Below, piece by piece: positions 23,301-38,300 of a DNA stretch of 64,000 nt; position 1 is the stretch's first letter, and every line of letters starts with the position of its first letter. The notes beneath the pieces are model-generated. The model did no database searches, was not told the origin of the DNA, and worked only from the letters and a program-made list of their open reading frames with translations. This stretch comes from Ifrita kowaldi (Eukaryota > Chordata > Aves > Passeriformes > Cinclosomatidae). The position numbers and the translations under genes are program-made. The stretch covers positions 187,625-251,624 of the forward strand of contig VZRS01000327.1 of the NCBI GenBank assembly GCA_013398055.1, read 5' to 3'.

Positions 23301-26300
23301 TCCACCCTTAGTCCCCTAATCTCTATCACTCTTTCCTGTCTGCAACATGAGGAACATTTTTATGTATTAAACAAAAAACCAAACCAAACCAAAAAATACT
23401 TGTCAATTAATATATGTGCAGCACTCAGAATGTGATGGCATTGAGTGTCAAAAAAAGCCTATGAGGAAAACAATAATTCTGCTTACAGAAATATTAAGCA
23501 ATAAGGAAAAGCAAAATGAATGAATGCTGAGGTGACTGGCTTAGAAACTAAAAAAAGTTTTTTAAAAAAATCACTTCCAAGTAAACACACTTTCATGCTA
23601 CTTAACCTGTATGTTTTCCATGTATTACTTTAGAGAGCACAAATCCTGGGAATGTTCGGATTCCCACATGGTTTATCTCCCAGCATATCCATCTTGGGAT
23701 GCACAGAAACAGTATCATGCAATGAATTTCCTACTGTTACATTTCCTTACTTGCAAGGCCACTTCTTGTCATACTCTCCTGGGAAACTAACTGGCATAAC
23801 AAGATGTGATTATCATTCCAGCCACTCCATTTGCAGTTTATAAACATCATCATTCTACTGGACCAGCTCTAACCCACTTCAGTGATATACGAATGGTCCC
23901 TAAAGGAATGAAGTGCTTGATCCTTCTGTGAAGCCCAGGGAGCTCCACTTAATTTCTACCATGTGTGACAGTGAACTCACACCCAAGCTGAGAGAAGGGA
24001 CTGAAAAGACAAGAAGTGAAGGGACTTAAAGCTGAGCCTGCACTGCAGAAGCTCAGACAACTTCTCTGGGCAGTTGTGTGGTGCAAGGCAAGAAAGACAA
24101 CATATCTCACCCAGGTAAACAAAGTAAGGAGCAATGATGCTGCCCAGCCTGGAGGCTGTGGAAGTCGCTCCGACTGCCATGTTTCGCACTAGTGTTGGGT
24201 ACAGCTCCACATTGTACACATAAAGCATTGAAAACGCAGCTGTGATGCCAAACTTCCCAAGCATCACCAGTCCAACAGAGAGGACATTAAGTTCTGGAGG
24301 AGAAAAAAATAAAATCAAGGAGAATAAACAACACCCTGTGCTTATTACTTGTATTACTTCTACATCCAAAAGACTGTATTGCTGTGTTTTTCCTAAAGTT
24401 TGTGAGTTTGGTGCTTTAGGTTTTTTTAATTCTACAAAGTATTAACCCCATCCCTAGATGACTCCAAATTCCCCACTAAGCATAATGTAGATGCTCAGGT
24501 TATTTTGTATTTTTCAGATTTTGGTTGTCTTCAAGTAAAACAGCATTCTTGAAATGGAACAAAACTCTGGAGTACACAGCAATAAACTACAAGCTTGAAC
24601 CCACCCCTTATTCACAAAATTCTGTGGAGATTTACACACAGTGAAATCTGGATGCAGGTTTTTGTAGCCTGAAAGCACAACCAGATATCACAGTACACTT
24701 TCAGCTCTCATTTTAGAAGCTGGTTCCCCAAACTATATAAAGCTCAGTAATTTGACACGATAAATGAGAGTCGAGTGTGACTCAGCATATACATATGCAA
24801 TAAAAAAAACTAAGGCTGCAAGGGATCAGCATAAACTCAGCCTCAAATTCTAAATTTGATCCTGGTTTCCAGTAATTTTGCAGAACTATTACACAGTACC
24901 ATAAAATATTTTGAATATTTCATATACTTAAGTCACATATTTAATTTGGTACCTGCAGGAACCAGCTGAATGAAGAGGACAACACTTCCCGCTAAAAAAA
25001 AGGTGCCAGATAAGGAGTAGCGCCGTGGGAGGGAGCGGAGGAGTAGCCAGGCGATCACATAAGCTGGAACTTCAATAACAGCCGAGAGGAAACAGTTGAC
25101 ATAGGCATTTCCATGCCAGTCTGGAGTGCTGAGGGACAGGCCAAAGTAACCAACTGATGTGAAAAACCTGAGAAAAGCAATAAAACCAAATTATTCCAGA
25201 AACAGCAGTCTCTGAACGCCTCCAGTGTTGCCTCAGATGTTGTTACAAAAATAGGATTTCGCAAAGCACCGCCACAGGTATTGTGGCTTAAAAAAGTCTC
25301 AGTGGCAACCCCATCTTTCTAATTCTGTCATCCCATCCAGTGATCATATCCACAGCAGCTTGAAGACACCTCAGATTTCTCTGTCCTTCCTGCATACACT
25401 ACACCAAGAAAAAGCTTTGTGGAAGTCATTCACAAAGGCTTTTCACTGCAATGGACTCAATGACACAATGAAACTCTTGCAAACTTCCCAAGCCAACTAC
25501 ATTCCTACTTGTAGCCAGTGTCAGGATCTCCCACCCTCAGCAGTTCCGTTACATCTTATTTAATCTTCACAGAGAGCTGGATGTTCAGGTTTCAAATCTC
25601 AGGAGTGCCTTACCATGGCATGCCAAGTGTGCTAGCCAGTTCCTTTCTGCTGGGGGGAATATGGACAGAAAAGGGTCCTGGTTTGTCTATATGGCATTAT
25701 TGGGTCGTCATTTCTCGTGGCTGCCCAGGCAGGGACCAGGATCTCACTGAGATGGGCACAGTACAGAAACAGAACAAAAATGCTGGCCACGGGTCTGGCT
25801 CTTGTTATGTTACTGAGTTGCTGCCTTTGCTTCAAGAAAAACATTTCTCTTCAAATAGAGATTACAGAGATGGGAGCATTTGTAAAAAAAAAAAAAGCAA
25901 CGTACTTCAAAATACACAAGTTGTTACACATCATTTTCTAACTATTTTACATCTGAGTCAAGGCTACTGTCTCCATATTCATATTAATCACCCATATTAA
26001 TGTGGGTGCGAAGACATTGAGGGCCATGTACCAGCCAAGGACCACTGGAGCTGGGCTCTGAGGCTCAGATTTATTATCTAAACCTGTGGCACATGCCCTC
26101 AAATCAGAAACTATTCTATTGCCTGGCTACTTTAGGAATACACATTTCCTTACCACAAAAGTAATGACATAATAGTAATAGTTGCAATGTTTCGGGTTCG
26201 AAATAGGTCCAGAAGGATAGCCTTCTGCTGCTGCTGAGGCTTCGAATCCTGCATCTGAAGGAAAAAGGAAAACAAAACCAAAAAAATTCCCACACACCTA

Positions 26301-29300
26301 AGAGCAAAACAACCGCTGCTACCCACAATCCGGGCAGTTACAAAAGTTATGACTATCGGGGATAACTAGTCAGCCCAAGGGCCACTTCTGCACCAGTGAG
26401 CGCAGTCCTTAGGTGGAGCTTGTCTCTGCTACCAGCTGTACTTATGGGAGTTTCCATTGCACCACGATGACTAACTAGAAAGGAGTATCAGCTGACCAGA
26501 CAGACAAGTTAATGTTTCCTTAAGGATCTCACACAGTACTTGCAGAAGTAACCTCATTACCAAAGGCATTTTTCTGTCCATTCTGTGCACTGTCCATTCA
26601 ACTCTCTTCAACCTTCATAAGTGATGTGAAATAAATGTAGGAAATCATCCAGTTTTGCTGCCTGCCAGCACCCTGACAGGGAGAGGAACAGATGAGAGAG
26701 GTTGGTGAGGTAGCCAAGGTGCATCATAGGAACATCCACCACCTCACACTGGAGATGGAGAGTCTAGTTTGAGGCTTGAAGCTGGAATCTTTTGGGTGGC
26801 GTTAGGGTGCCTTTCTGCCTGCACACTTTGCGTTTGCTAGAGCAAAGCCAGCACTTGTGGCCAGGCTTCCCCCAGGCCCAAAGAACAAACCACCCTGGTT
26901 CTCCATACAGGACTAACCAGGAGATACCCTTTCCTAGGAATAGATGATGGTTTCCAAGGAATGTCTTTCCAGTAACGTTTGAAAAATACTTCCAACATGA
27001 GACTTAGCATGCAGACATCATCCTCAGGCCTTTTTGGACAGATGCTTTGGCACACAGAATTTCCACTAAGCAGGTGTCTCCTTGTTTTAAGAAAATATGC
27101 AGGAATGATAAAATGCTGCAACCCAAAAAAGTCATGCCTGGTTTGAAAGACATCTGAGGCCTGGCTGTAAAGCGAGGGAAGTGCTTTTCCATGGCTGGTG
27201 TAGAATGAGCTTCCCCTAATTGGAACATGCACTTCAATTTACACTAAAACTTCCACTTGGGAAAGAGATCTTCAGCCAAAATGTGACAGTCAAGTGACAG
27301 ATTCTGCCCAGGGGAGGGGTAACTCGCAGCATCTCTGTCCTGCAGACACTGGAGAGAAGCACACGGTGCTTTGCTTTCTGCTCTATCAGGAGACAAAAAG
27401 CAGGTGCCAGTATAAGGCAGTAGAGGAAGATCTGACCTGCAGACACACGGTCGTTGCTGATGCAAGGCTGGAAGAGTCTTTGCACAAGAAAAATGTGCCT
27501 CTTTGGGAGGCGCTCCAGTGAGGGCAGAGCCAGTAGAGGGGGAGATGAGCACACGAACCAGCCATCCCACTGTGGCTATGCTGCTCCCTGCTGGGCTGCC
27601 AGGTTTGCGCTAGACTTTCTTCTTTTAACCAATAGTTATGAAATACAAGAAAAACACAGTTTTGAAGAAGAGCTTGATGTTCTTCACTGTCTTCACTCAC
27701 ATCGTGGTTTTCAAGTCCCCTTGCAGCACTCAGGTGCTTTGGCTGGTTTGTGCAACCTGAAGAGTCCCTCAGGCTCCACGCAGCCCCAGCTCACGTGGGT
27801 GCTGATTTAGGGTCCCCTACACAGGCCCCCTGCAAAGGGTTGTTGCTCAACTGCAAACCACTAATAATGCACCAAACTGAAATGGGAACAAACACATTTT
27901 CCTTGGGTCTTTGCACTGCCGAAAGGATGAAGCAATCTGGGTCACCCTTGCTTTGAAAACCACAACAAACCACTGCTGAGGAAGAGAATTTTACATAAAA
28001 AGCAAACAAAATATCTCTCTGGGTTCTACTTTGATCTCACTAACCCAGCACTTACTGCAGACCAACAGTCACTGCCAGCCCAAGAGCTGCTGGTGCAAAC
28101 CAGTTCTCTGCTGGCATTTCCCAACAAGTCAACCAGCCAAATGGGGAAGTGCCAGCAAGGTAAAGTACCAGGATGTATGAAACATACCTCTGCAGTATCG
28201 AAAAGCACGGCTGGGGCTGGAATGCCATTTATTTTTGCAGCCTTTCGGATAATAGCTTCTGCCTCCTTATATCTTCCCTGGGAGATCAGCCACCGAGGAG
28301 ACTCAGGAATAATCCTGTAATAAGTTTCAGAATAAACAACTAAACGTTTTCCCAAAAGGTAAAAGTTATAAATAACATATTTATTGTGTCTATGAGTTAC
28401 ACTCAGATCTCACAGATTGCTTGGAGCAGGAGACAGCCAGCACAGAAGCATGTGGGCAATGTAATTCAAATATATGGGACTGTTTTATTCTCGTGCTAAA
28501 GGAGATGCTTTGTCCTCAGTGGTTGTTTTTTAAGGAATAATTGATGTCCACCAGATGTCACCAGATAGACAGAAAGGATGGGGGTAGCTTAGCTGGTGTG
28601 AATCAAAAATATTCTTAGGAAACTGCACACAATGTAGAAATGCTTCAAATATGCACAGGGTGTATTTAAAGGTTCTATGTCCTAGGAATCTTATATACAA
28701 ACCTCACCATATTACCACAGCTCTGAGGCAGATTCTCCCAGGCAGAGGGCAGGGGCAGTGTCCCCTTGCAGAATTGATGACATTTTCTAATCAATTACAG
28801 GCACATGTTGAGTGAATTAACACCAAACACAGGACAGAAAACTTTAACTTTCCTTAATTAAATCCTTTGGTCTTAACAGATGCCACCTTGCTCCCTTTAG
28901 CCAGCAGCACTTTTTCCTCTCCTTGGAAAAAAGCAGGTTTTTTCTGATGAACCCTAAAGATTGACTGAAAGCCAGGTCAATAATTTCAAACGTCAGATGA
29001 TTTATATCTGATCATTAATCACTAATGGGACTTTCTGTAAGATGAGCTGCCTCCACTACTCTTCTTACTGGGAAAGCTGAGGATCTTGAGACTGCAGAGA
29101 CAATGCTGGGAACCTTCTGGAGAATTTGGAAGGGAAATGAGTAAAAGAGCAAGAATAGCACAGAGCAGAGGGATGTGCGAGTCACATGGCCTGTGGAAGC
29201 AGTGGGTCCACATGCCCAAATGCCAGCTAACACCAACCTGCCTTAGCAGAGCTTTGCCAGTGCACCTTGGTCCCCATCTACCCCCACATCGACCAGAGAC

Positions 29301-32300
29301 AAAGTGCCGTCAGAGGAAGTTTTTGGCGTTTTTAAGTGTAAGCTTTTAAAAGGCCTGGGAGTTCCCACTCCATAGATTTCAAAGCAGGACTCTGAAGTCA
29401 TGCCTTGGGGACAAATTTCCTGTGCCTCACAGTGCCTGTTCTACAGCAAATATCTGAGAAGCTCCCACCAAAAACCAGCCTCCCCAGAGAACAGCTGCTT
29501 GGTGCAGAGGGAAATGCTGCTGTGATGAAGGAGTTTGAAACACTTCAAGTTAAATAAGCAAACTGATCCTTAAACAGAATCAGACTGTCTTTAAAATCCA
29601 ATGACAGCACAGGTGGAACTGAAAACCATTTGAAACCATTTGAAAACCAGGTTTGGTTTGTAGACTAAGGTTAAAAAAAACCCCAACTAACCAACACCAG
29701 CAGATACTTCTAAGAAGACTGGGACATGCAGGGGGTCTTCTAGACTATAGAAGAGTGTGTCTAAATCATTTAACTGTTACGAAGACGCTGATTGCTCACT
29801 TATAGATATAACTTTTTCAAGATAGCAAGAAAAAGGAGTTCCCTGAATAATATGAAAGAACTCTTCCTGTTGTGAATTATCCTTATTTTGAGTGTGAGTG
29901 ATACCATGCTTTTCCTTTCTTATATTCAAACACCTGTCCCTTCAGAACATAGCAGATGCCCAAGGCAGCAACAGAACATGGTTATCTGCCCTTCTTCAGT
30001 GCTTTGGTCCAGCTAAAAAGAGCAGGGCTTCAAGCACACAGACAGCACACACAAGGCTCTCCAGGTACCTACTCGACTTAAAACTGGCAAGAAAAACCAC
30101 ACAGAAAATGCCCCCTCAAGGCAAAGCCTTCTCACATGGTGAATAGAAAAGTGCCCCTCCTCCCTGACCCCCTGCCATTACCCAGAACCTAGCACGAAGA
30201 GCATCAGGCGGGAGGGGAGGTGGGAAGCGTGGCCTCAGCATGGACTCACCACCAGAGTGGGATGCAGAACAGCCCCGGGACAGTGAGCGCCAGCAACAGC
30301 ATCCGCCAGTCTCTGATGAAGTAAGCAAACAGTGGCAGCAACATGTAGCCAATTGCAAAAAATATGCAAACTCCTAATGTAGAGAATAGAATACGAACTG
30401 ATTTGCCAAGAATTTCTGTGCCTGTTTAAAACAAGGGAGGTTGGATTAGCATTTTAACTCTTTGTTTTCAAGCATGACTAAATACTTTATTGTATTTACA
30501 AACAGAAAAATAACCTAAACAATCCTAGAAAAGAGCAGCACAGCACAGACCTGCCCATACAGAAAAGCTGCTGGGAGTATTGGGAACCTTCAGATAAAGA
30601 AGCTACTTCTGTTTGCTTTGATTAATGCATTGGCAGAGGCAGATAAGGACAGGCATGGAAGATGGCCAGCAGACTTCCAGAAGCCTTCCCCACATGCTCA
30701 CTTAGGACACAGCCTGCTCCCCCACTTAACCCATCATGATTTAAGATGCAATTCACTGCTGGGCACTTCTGGAAGAGCAAAGGTCTGAGCACAGCAGACT
30801 GACGTGGGATGGAAGGATGTAAATTTACAGTGAGGTGAGGTGGGAACAAGTTTTCCACCTATTTTTTGGAAGAGGAGAAAGGTTGGAATGTTGGATCGCC
30901 ACATCATGGGCTGAAGGACACAACCAGGGAAGATGCCATCCTCTAGCAATGTTACTGTACCAGTAGCCAGGCAGCAGTCAGGGAAAGCATCCTAGAGCCA
31001 CTGCACCATGCAGCAACCTAATATTGAGTAATAAAAACTGAGACTGTTCTAAGCCTTCAACAGCAACTAAGTTCTTTCACAATAAAACACCCAGCCACTG
31101 CTTAATAGAATCCAGTGATGCCCTCAGGTCCACCTCACTTCTCCTTGAACTCTCAGCCCCTGGGCTACAGAGCTCTCCTTCACATTAGGAACACTGCAAG
31201 GGCCGTAACTGCCACAGTTTGATCTGGATTCAATTAAAACGCAAATGACACTGAGTGAATAGGAGAGTCACAAAGTGTGGAGAGTGTACTTGGGTTGCGT
31301 ATCATGGCAAGAACTCCAACATTTATTATTGCAGAGAAGAGGGAATAAACACCCAAGACTGGAAAACCCTCCTATTTGATAGTTACATGAATTCTCATTT
31401 CAGAAACCTGGAGTAACTGAGTAAAGTCACAGTAAAAAACCCTGAAAATAAGAATTTGCTAGGCTAAAATGAGCGTGTGGGGATAAATGATACCATCTTC
31501 CCCTTGACTCGCTCTTGTTTAGAGGGGCTTTCTTGGGAGAGGTCTGGTACTTGAAAGATTGGTTTATGCCTGTTAAATGTTACATTATAATTTGTGTCAA
31601 TTCAAAGCCAATATGAGAGGACGTCTTTCAACTACAATTCCCTTGTTTCCGGCCTTTTTTCTTCCCTCATTCTCCTAGCCATGGAGTAACAGTTCTTGGA
31701 CCATACCAACATGCCTTCACAAACCTCTGCAGTGTTTTACAGTCCTAGAATCTGAACCCAACAGTTTTGAGCACAGAGAACAACTGAGGCCTAATGCTAA
31801 GGAAGAAATTTCACAGCATGTGGTTGAAAAAGCTCTTACATTGACTACAGAAGTTCACCAACAGCTGAGGAGGGAACTATTCTCATGAAGGTGGGCAATA
31901 GTGCAAAGGGCAGCATGAGCCTGGGTGGCTAAGGATGCTGGAACGGGGTCTGAGCTACACGTTGGGAGGCAACACAGGTTTGGATGCTGCAAGTTTGAAT
32001 GAGAAGAGAAACCTGTGCTGAACTTGGAAAAAAAACCACTGCTCTTGGGGATGGAGGGTGCCAGGGCTGCAGCACAGCCAGGGTCAACAGAGCCTTTATA
32101 GGTGCTGGTGCCACTGCTCCCCTCCCAAGCACAGGTCAGCCCTGCCTGCTCTTGGATGAAAGAAGGGGAGCATCTCCAGCACATCCTGTAATCAGGATGG
32201 GCTTTCTTAAGGAGTCACTTTTCTTTTTATGGGTATATTCTCCTATTCAGCACCTCTATAATGTGTGGCTTCCTGGAAGCTCCTGGGTTTGCCTTGCCAC

Positions 32301-35300
32301 AGGCAGAAGTCACAGTGCTTATAAGGACACGCTGGCTATGGAGTGTGGGGTGGGAAGGACCACTCTCCATAAGAACCTCCCTCCTTACCCATGACAGTCA
32401 GTCAATGGCTCACTTAAATAAGGAAGCTAATGTCTAAGTTAGTTTAGATTAATCCTGCCCTTAGAACCAGCCTCAAGACTTCTGGGGAATGGCCAGCACT
32501 GCTGGCAAGTGCCCCAGGCATCTGACTCTCTGCCCCCTGGGATCCATTGCTGCTGTGACAACTCTACAAAGGAGAGGATGGCAGAAGAGACAACACGATG
32601 GGGCGAGGGCCAGCAAACAACAGCGAAGCAATTAAACAAGCCTAATGATACTTGGGGAGACCCAGACTCTGCTCTCAACAGTAGGACCATTTGCCCAGTG
32701 GGGTGTTCCTGGCCCTCCCTTCCAGCTTTGCTTCTGCTGAGCACCAAGGCAGCATCCCAATCCACATCCAGCTGTGCCCCACATTCCCAGGGGAGTTGGG
32801 AGCTAAATTCCTGCCTGATCAGAACCTGCACCTCTGTGCTATGCAACACCCATGTGTTTCCACAAGGATTTTGAGCTTTACCCAGTGCTGTACCTCCCAG
32901 CCTTCTCATGGCAGGCATTTGTTCCTGTTCCATCAGCTCCACACAAGAATTAAACTACCAGGACAGTGGGAGCAGTGGCAACGGTGACAGCAATGGCGAC
33001 AGCAATGGCAGGAACAGTGACAATGGTGATGGTAACAAGGGATATCTCCCTGCTGACAGCCTGACCTTAATCCTCCCTGCCACAGGCAGCAGTGACTCAT
33101 GGCTGCTTGGGGACACAATGCTGTGTCCTCTTCATAGCACTGACTTCATATTATGCTCTTCTGCACTATTTTTTTCCCTGTTAAAGCCTCATGGGGTAGG
33201 AAAGACCAGCATTAACTATTCATATACAATTTTAATCTATCTTACATTATGATCTACAAATTGTAATGTTGACACCAGGGGTTTAAAGACAGTCATAAAT
33301 ATATATATATGTGTTAAAGACAGGTCTTGCAAATCCCAGTTTCCCCCCTGAGACCTGCATTGCTCATCCCCATAACTTGCCCATGCAGTTGCCTTTCCTG
33401 AAACCCCCATGCCTAGTGGGGTCCCCTTCCCCATGGGGTGCTTCGTTCCCTGCAGGGTCCCCAGGCAGCAACTGTAGCCATGCTGCTGCTGGGTCTTTCT
33501 TCCTACACTCCCCATAGAAAAGAAAACAAACTTTAGCCTCTAAAACTTAGGACTTTATCACTGATCTCAACACTGAGAGCAATGACTTTTTGGCTAATGG
33601 GGCTTTGGCACCCACCCAGCTCCTCTGCTCTGGTCCCCCTGACACTCATTGTGCCTGGAAATATTGGTTTGCTCCAAGGCTTTGCACTCAGGTATGCACT
33701 GAGCCCTCTGAAAAGGGTGCAGAGGGAGGCAGGGATGAACCCAAATGCCTTCTCTATCTCAGACCTGCTGCTACTGCTAAACCCTGAATGCTGTCTTGAA
33801 TGTCTTCTCCAAAGAGGAATGAAATGGATGTTTATTTAGACTCTTCCTGCTCTCTTCTTTTTCCCTAAACCTATAGAAAGTATAGGCTTGAAGAATTGCA
33901 GAGCAAAAAAAAAATCATACTGTCCTAAAGCAGGAATTTTACCAGTGAAGATTTACCACTGTGTAATTAAATGACCCAGGTCCAGAGGGGAAAAAAGTAA
34001 CAGTACATGAAACAAACATTTAATCTAATGCAAACATATTCATACCCAAAATGAAGGCCACCACGTAGTTAGAGATCTGTCCCATCCCCACAATGAGAAA
34101 GAGCACTGTGAACATCTCCCAGGTGGTGGAAAAGATCTGCAGGAAGCTGAAGCCAGTCTGCACAGCCATTGTCAAAAAAAGGATATTCTTCCTGCCAAAC
34201 CTTTGGTAAAGAAAAAGATTATTACTGAAACAGCATGTATTTGTGGTGGGGGCTATGTAAGAGGGCACAAGGCAGAACAAATATCCAGCCTCAAGAGATG
34301 CATCTTAGCACAACCTGAAGTTCTGCTCATCTTAAAGAATTTTATTATTTTCATATGTACTAAAAAATATTAAAATTTCCGAGACCCACGAGACAAACAG
34401 AGAAGAAAAGCCATGAGCAGAAACTTCAGGGAGCCACTAGACAGAGATTAAGGAGACTAGGCAACAGTACAATAGGGAGACACATGCAGACTGCAAGCCA
34501 CACACCTGAAAGTTAGGAAATGATGGCTTTTAGGCTACTGGCATCTATACTTTGCAACACCATTATGCTTTGAGTGTGTTAAATAGCTTTGTCAACTGGT
34601 TTCAGTCCGAGTTGCCAGACATACTGCACCCTTTCCCTCACCTGTTTCTCTGCATTAAGATTACATGGCATGTTGTCCTGGAGAGGCAGGACAAGTTCAT
34701 GTATGGGTTTTCATACCTGTGGACACAGATGCTGCATGGGCTGCATCGCCTGCTGCTTGCAGCAACCCTTGGGAAAGGCTTCTGTAGCAGTCACAGGGAA
34801 ATTGCTCAGGTACAGGTTCAGATCATACCCCTTTACTGACAAAACCCCCAAATAATCCAAGGAAGCTCATGCGGGAAGACATAAGCCAGGCTCTCAGTGG
34901 CTGTGCTGCCACCAGGGCAAACACAGTTCCTCAAATGCTCCCACTGCGCAAATGGCACCACTGGGATTTAGTGATTATCTCATCTCCCTTTCAAACAGTA
35001 ACACCAACTGACTTCTGCACTGGGGCAGGAGTCAGGAGATTAAATTCAGATCACATGGAATTTAATGCTGGAGGCTTTAGGATTAAGACTCCCAGTGAGT
35101 TTTGAAACCCCTCTGCTAAGCACCCAGAGGACCTCTGCTACCTTATGTCATCCTCATTCCCAGACAGCAGTCAAAGCAGGATCAGAGATCCCACCATAAG
35201 AGTATGGATGCAGCGTTCAGGGCTGTAGGGAGAGGGGAGCAGAGACTTGTAGAGGGAATATTCTGCATTCAGTACTTGTAAGGCCAAAACCTCAACACTG

Positions 35301-38300
35301 CTGAGACAATTATCAAATGTCTGTAATGATTTTTTTTACATTTTACATCTACTTAGTGAGATGCTATGACAATTTCTATCCATTTTCAGGTTATCTTTCT
35401 TCCTTGCTCTCATATGTCCTTACTCTATCCTACCATATAGCAAACCCTCTATCCTATACAGAGATTCCATTCAAAGGGCAAGTTTCTATCTTGCAGCTCT
35501 GACAAGCGATTATCAGTTAATGTGCAACAAAACCCAGCATCTTTTAAACTACTCAAAAGGTTGGATAAAGAAACAAATAGGAAGTGGGTTGTGAAGGGAA
35601 ACCCACTTCATGAATCTGCAAAGCAGCCACATCGGCTCCTTGTGGAGATCAGCCCCTGGGCTCTGAAGTGCCCAAGAGACAGAAATCCTTCACCTGGGGT
35701 AGACCAAGATGGGATTTTTGGAAGAAGCCAGGCCAGTTACCTCATTTTGATCAGAACTCAGAGTATTGGACATTTAATTCCTTTTGTCTCTTAAAGACAA
35801 ATACACCAGCTCTGGCCCCAGGTCTGCCCTGCTCTGCCCACGACATTACCTGTCTGAGAGCTGCCCCGAGATGAAGGAGCCGATGAGGACCCCCACGAAG
35901 AAGAGGGAGGTGGTCAGTGGGGCTTTCCAGTCGTCCTCACACACCAGGTTCCACTGCAAGAGAAAGGCCTGTGCTCAGACACAGCCCCAACGCTGTGCTG
36001 AGCCTCGTCCAGCACAGGGACTGCTGGTTGGAGACAGACACATTTCCATGCAATGGAATTCTCTTTCCCCATACCCACACTTCCACCCATCACTGGCACT
36101 ATTTTCTTAGTCAAGGTCACTGTTGGAATATCCTGCTTAAAGCACAGGAAAAAGAAGGGAAAGTGATTGCCTCCCCGAGGCAACTCCATGAGGCCAAAAC
36201 ACCAGCAGCTGTCTGACACAGCCCCATTGCCTCTGAAGGGGATGAGTAGCCAGCAATGCCAAACCTGATGGGAGCCCGTGTATGCAGCTCAGGGACTGCC
36301 CTGGACCTGTTTCCAGCACAGTCCTCCCATCACATACCCACCAGACCCCTGGACCTGGCTCTCTGTGGTCCAAAATGCTCCCACCAGTGAAACAGAGCAA
36401 TGGAGAAGGGTAAAGAACCATCCCAGCTAAGGACAGCTTCCAGTTTATCTCTGCCAGCACAAAACCTGTTGCATCTCTGTAAATTCTGGGGCTGACAAAA
36501 CATATGTAAGAAGACACACAGAATGAAATCTCTTTTCTTGCACTCACATATTACCAAATTCTGTTCCACCCCACAACCTGCACCACTGACTTGCCGCCCA
36601 CCACTCACAGCCTCACAACTGCAGCTGGCTGGGGCTGCAGACCTAGGACAGTAGCCAGTGTGGAAACTTCCACCTAAAACTACTCATAACCTCAGACAAG
36701 GTTTAAAAAAAATAAAAATGGCATCATGAGCCTCTGTCCACCGAAGTTACAGCTGAGCATCTCTCTGCCAAGGCTTGCTCCCTTCCCAGTGACTAATTTC
36801 CTGGTTAAGGCATGCCTGCCAGGAACACTTAGGGAGAGGCTTCAAACATGTCACTCTCAGATCAGATAATTCTACCACGATGGTAAGCTAATTCGATCAC
36901 AGATCAAAGTATGGCATAATTTTAATAATTAGCCATGCTATCAGAGAGCGGGGCTATCTCTTGCACCAGCAGTCACCCTCTGCTTGGAGAATGGATGGGC
37001 CAAGCACAGGCAAAGGCTTGGCGATGCAGCAGAAACCTGCCCTCAGAGCTGCTCAGGCTCCTCACTCAGCTGCAGGCAACAAGAAGCAACTCTGGTGTTA
37101 CAGAGACACCCAGGTGCTGTCGGATGGCACCACAAGTCCTGCCAAAAACAAACCACCAGTGGATCGGTGGCTGAGCTTCACTGCTGCTGCAGAACAGGCG
37201 GGCAAACCCCAAAACAAGGGGGAAGATGGTGTGGTTTGATGCAGTTTGCTTTGGACTATAATTTAGGAAAGAGATGCAATCAATGCCTATTTTCAGGCAG
37301 AAGTACGCTGCCAGCAGAGGGGAGTCAAGTACTTCTGCCCTTTGCCCAGCCTGCAAAGTAACACCAGCTACGTGACAAAAAAAGAAGTTGAGGTTAAAAA
37401 CACAGCCCATGCCTCTTCCTGAGGAACACACACGTCTCCAATGCAGGAACAAGGAGACTTACTAAAACGTGCCTCCAAGACTTAAATCTGATTAAGAACA
37501 AAAAGAACCCTATGGCAGCATTTTCTGTAAAGTATTTTCTCGTCCCTTCTGGGAAGGGAGAGGTGATGAAGTGTGGGCCCATCTGGGCACACAACTGCGC
37601 TTAGCTGCACTGTGTTTGAGAAGGTGGAGGTTAGCATGTGGGTCAGTGGGGCTCTGCTACGTTCAAGGATGCTAGTTATGAGAAACAGATGCAGGGATCT
37701 GCTTCAACTGTCAAAGAAAACAGATTGCTGTAAAGAAGGTTGGTGGAAATCAAGTCCAGTATTTAAAACAAAGCAAAATTCAGCTACAAAAACCATGGCA
37801 TTAAAAGTACACTGCAGAGGTCTTTCACCACGTCCTGCTGCACCTCCCTTTCCCCGCTTGGGGAAAGCTGTTGACTAACAGTGTGGCAGAATTTGCAGCT
37901 GATACAAACTATTGTTAATTATCTGGATGCTGAGCACCCTGGTCTGGGGCCACCAGCACGGCGCCTGCTCCCAGACCTTCAGACTTGAGTTGCTCGAGGT
38001 TAAGGATCAGTGTTTTCAAAATGTCTCCATGGTGCCAAAGGCACTTTGGCTGTAAAATAAACCCAGCTAAATAATAACTTGCCCATGAAACTGCATTGCC
38101 TCCTTGGTGCCAAATGCCTCCTATCCAGGTGTTTGCTCCACCTTTTCCCATGACATATTGCACACCCAGAAAAATTCCCTGTACAGAGTCAAGTCTTTAA
38201 GATTTGGGGGATGTAGTAAACAGCACACAGCAGCTGGCTGTCCAAAGAGGGGTTGCTGTGTACAGGAACTCACTGCATTTGACCAGAAAACAATACAAAA

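Noticed and set aside
25518..26000. 160-codon plus-strand frame in SLC22A4 intron 6
   Set aside because: Antisense and intronic; the translation includes an A-run-encoded lysine stretch and no recognisable motif.
32439..32942. 167-codon minus-strand frame in SLC22A4 intron 3
   Set aside because: Overlaps long frames on the other strand in a GC-moderate intron; no exon is expected here and neighbouring exons already join perfectly.
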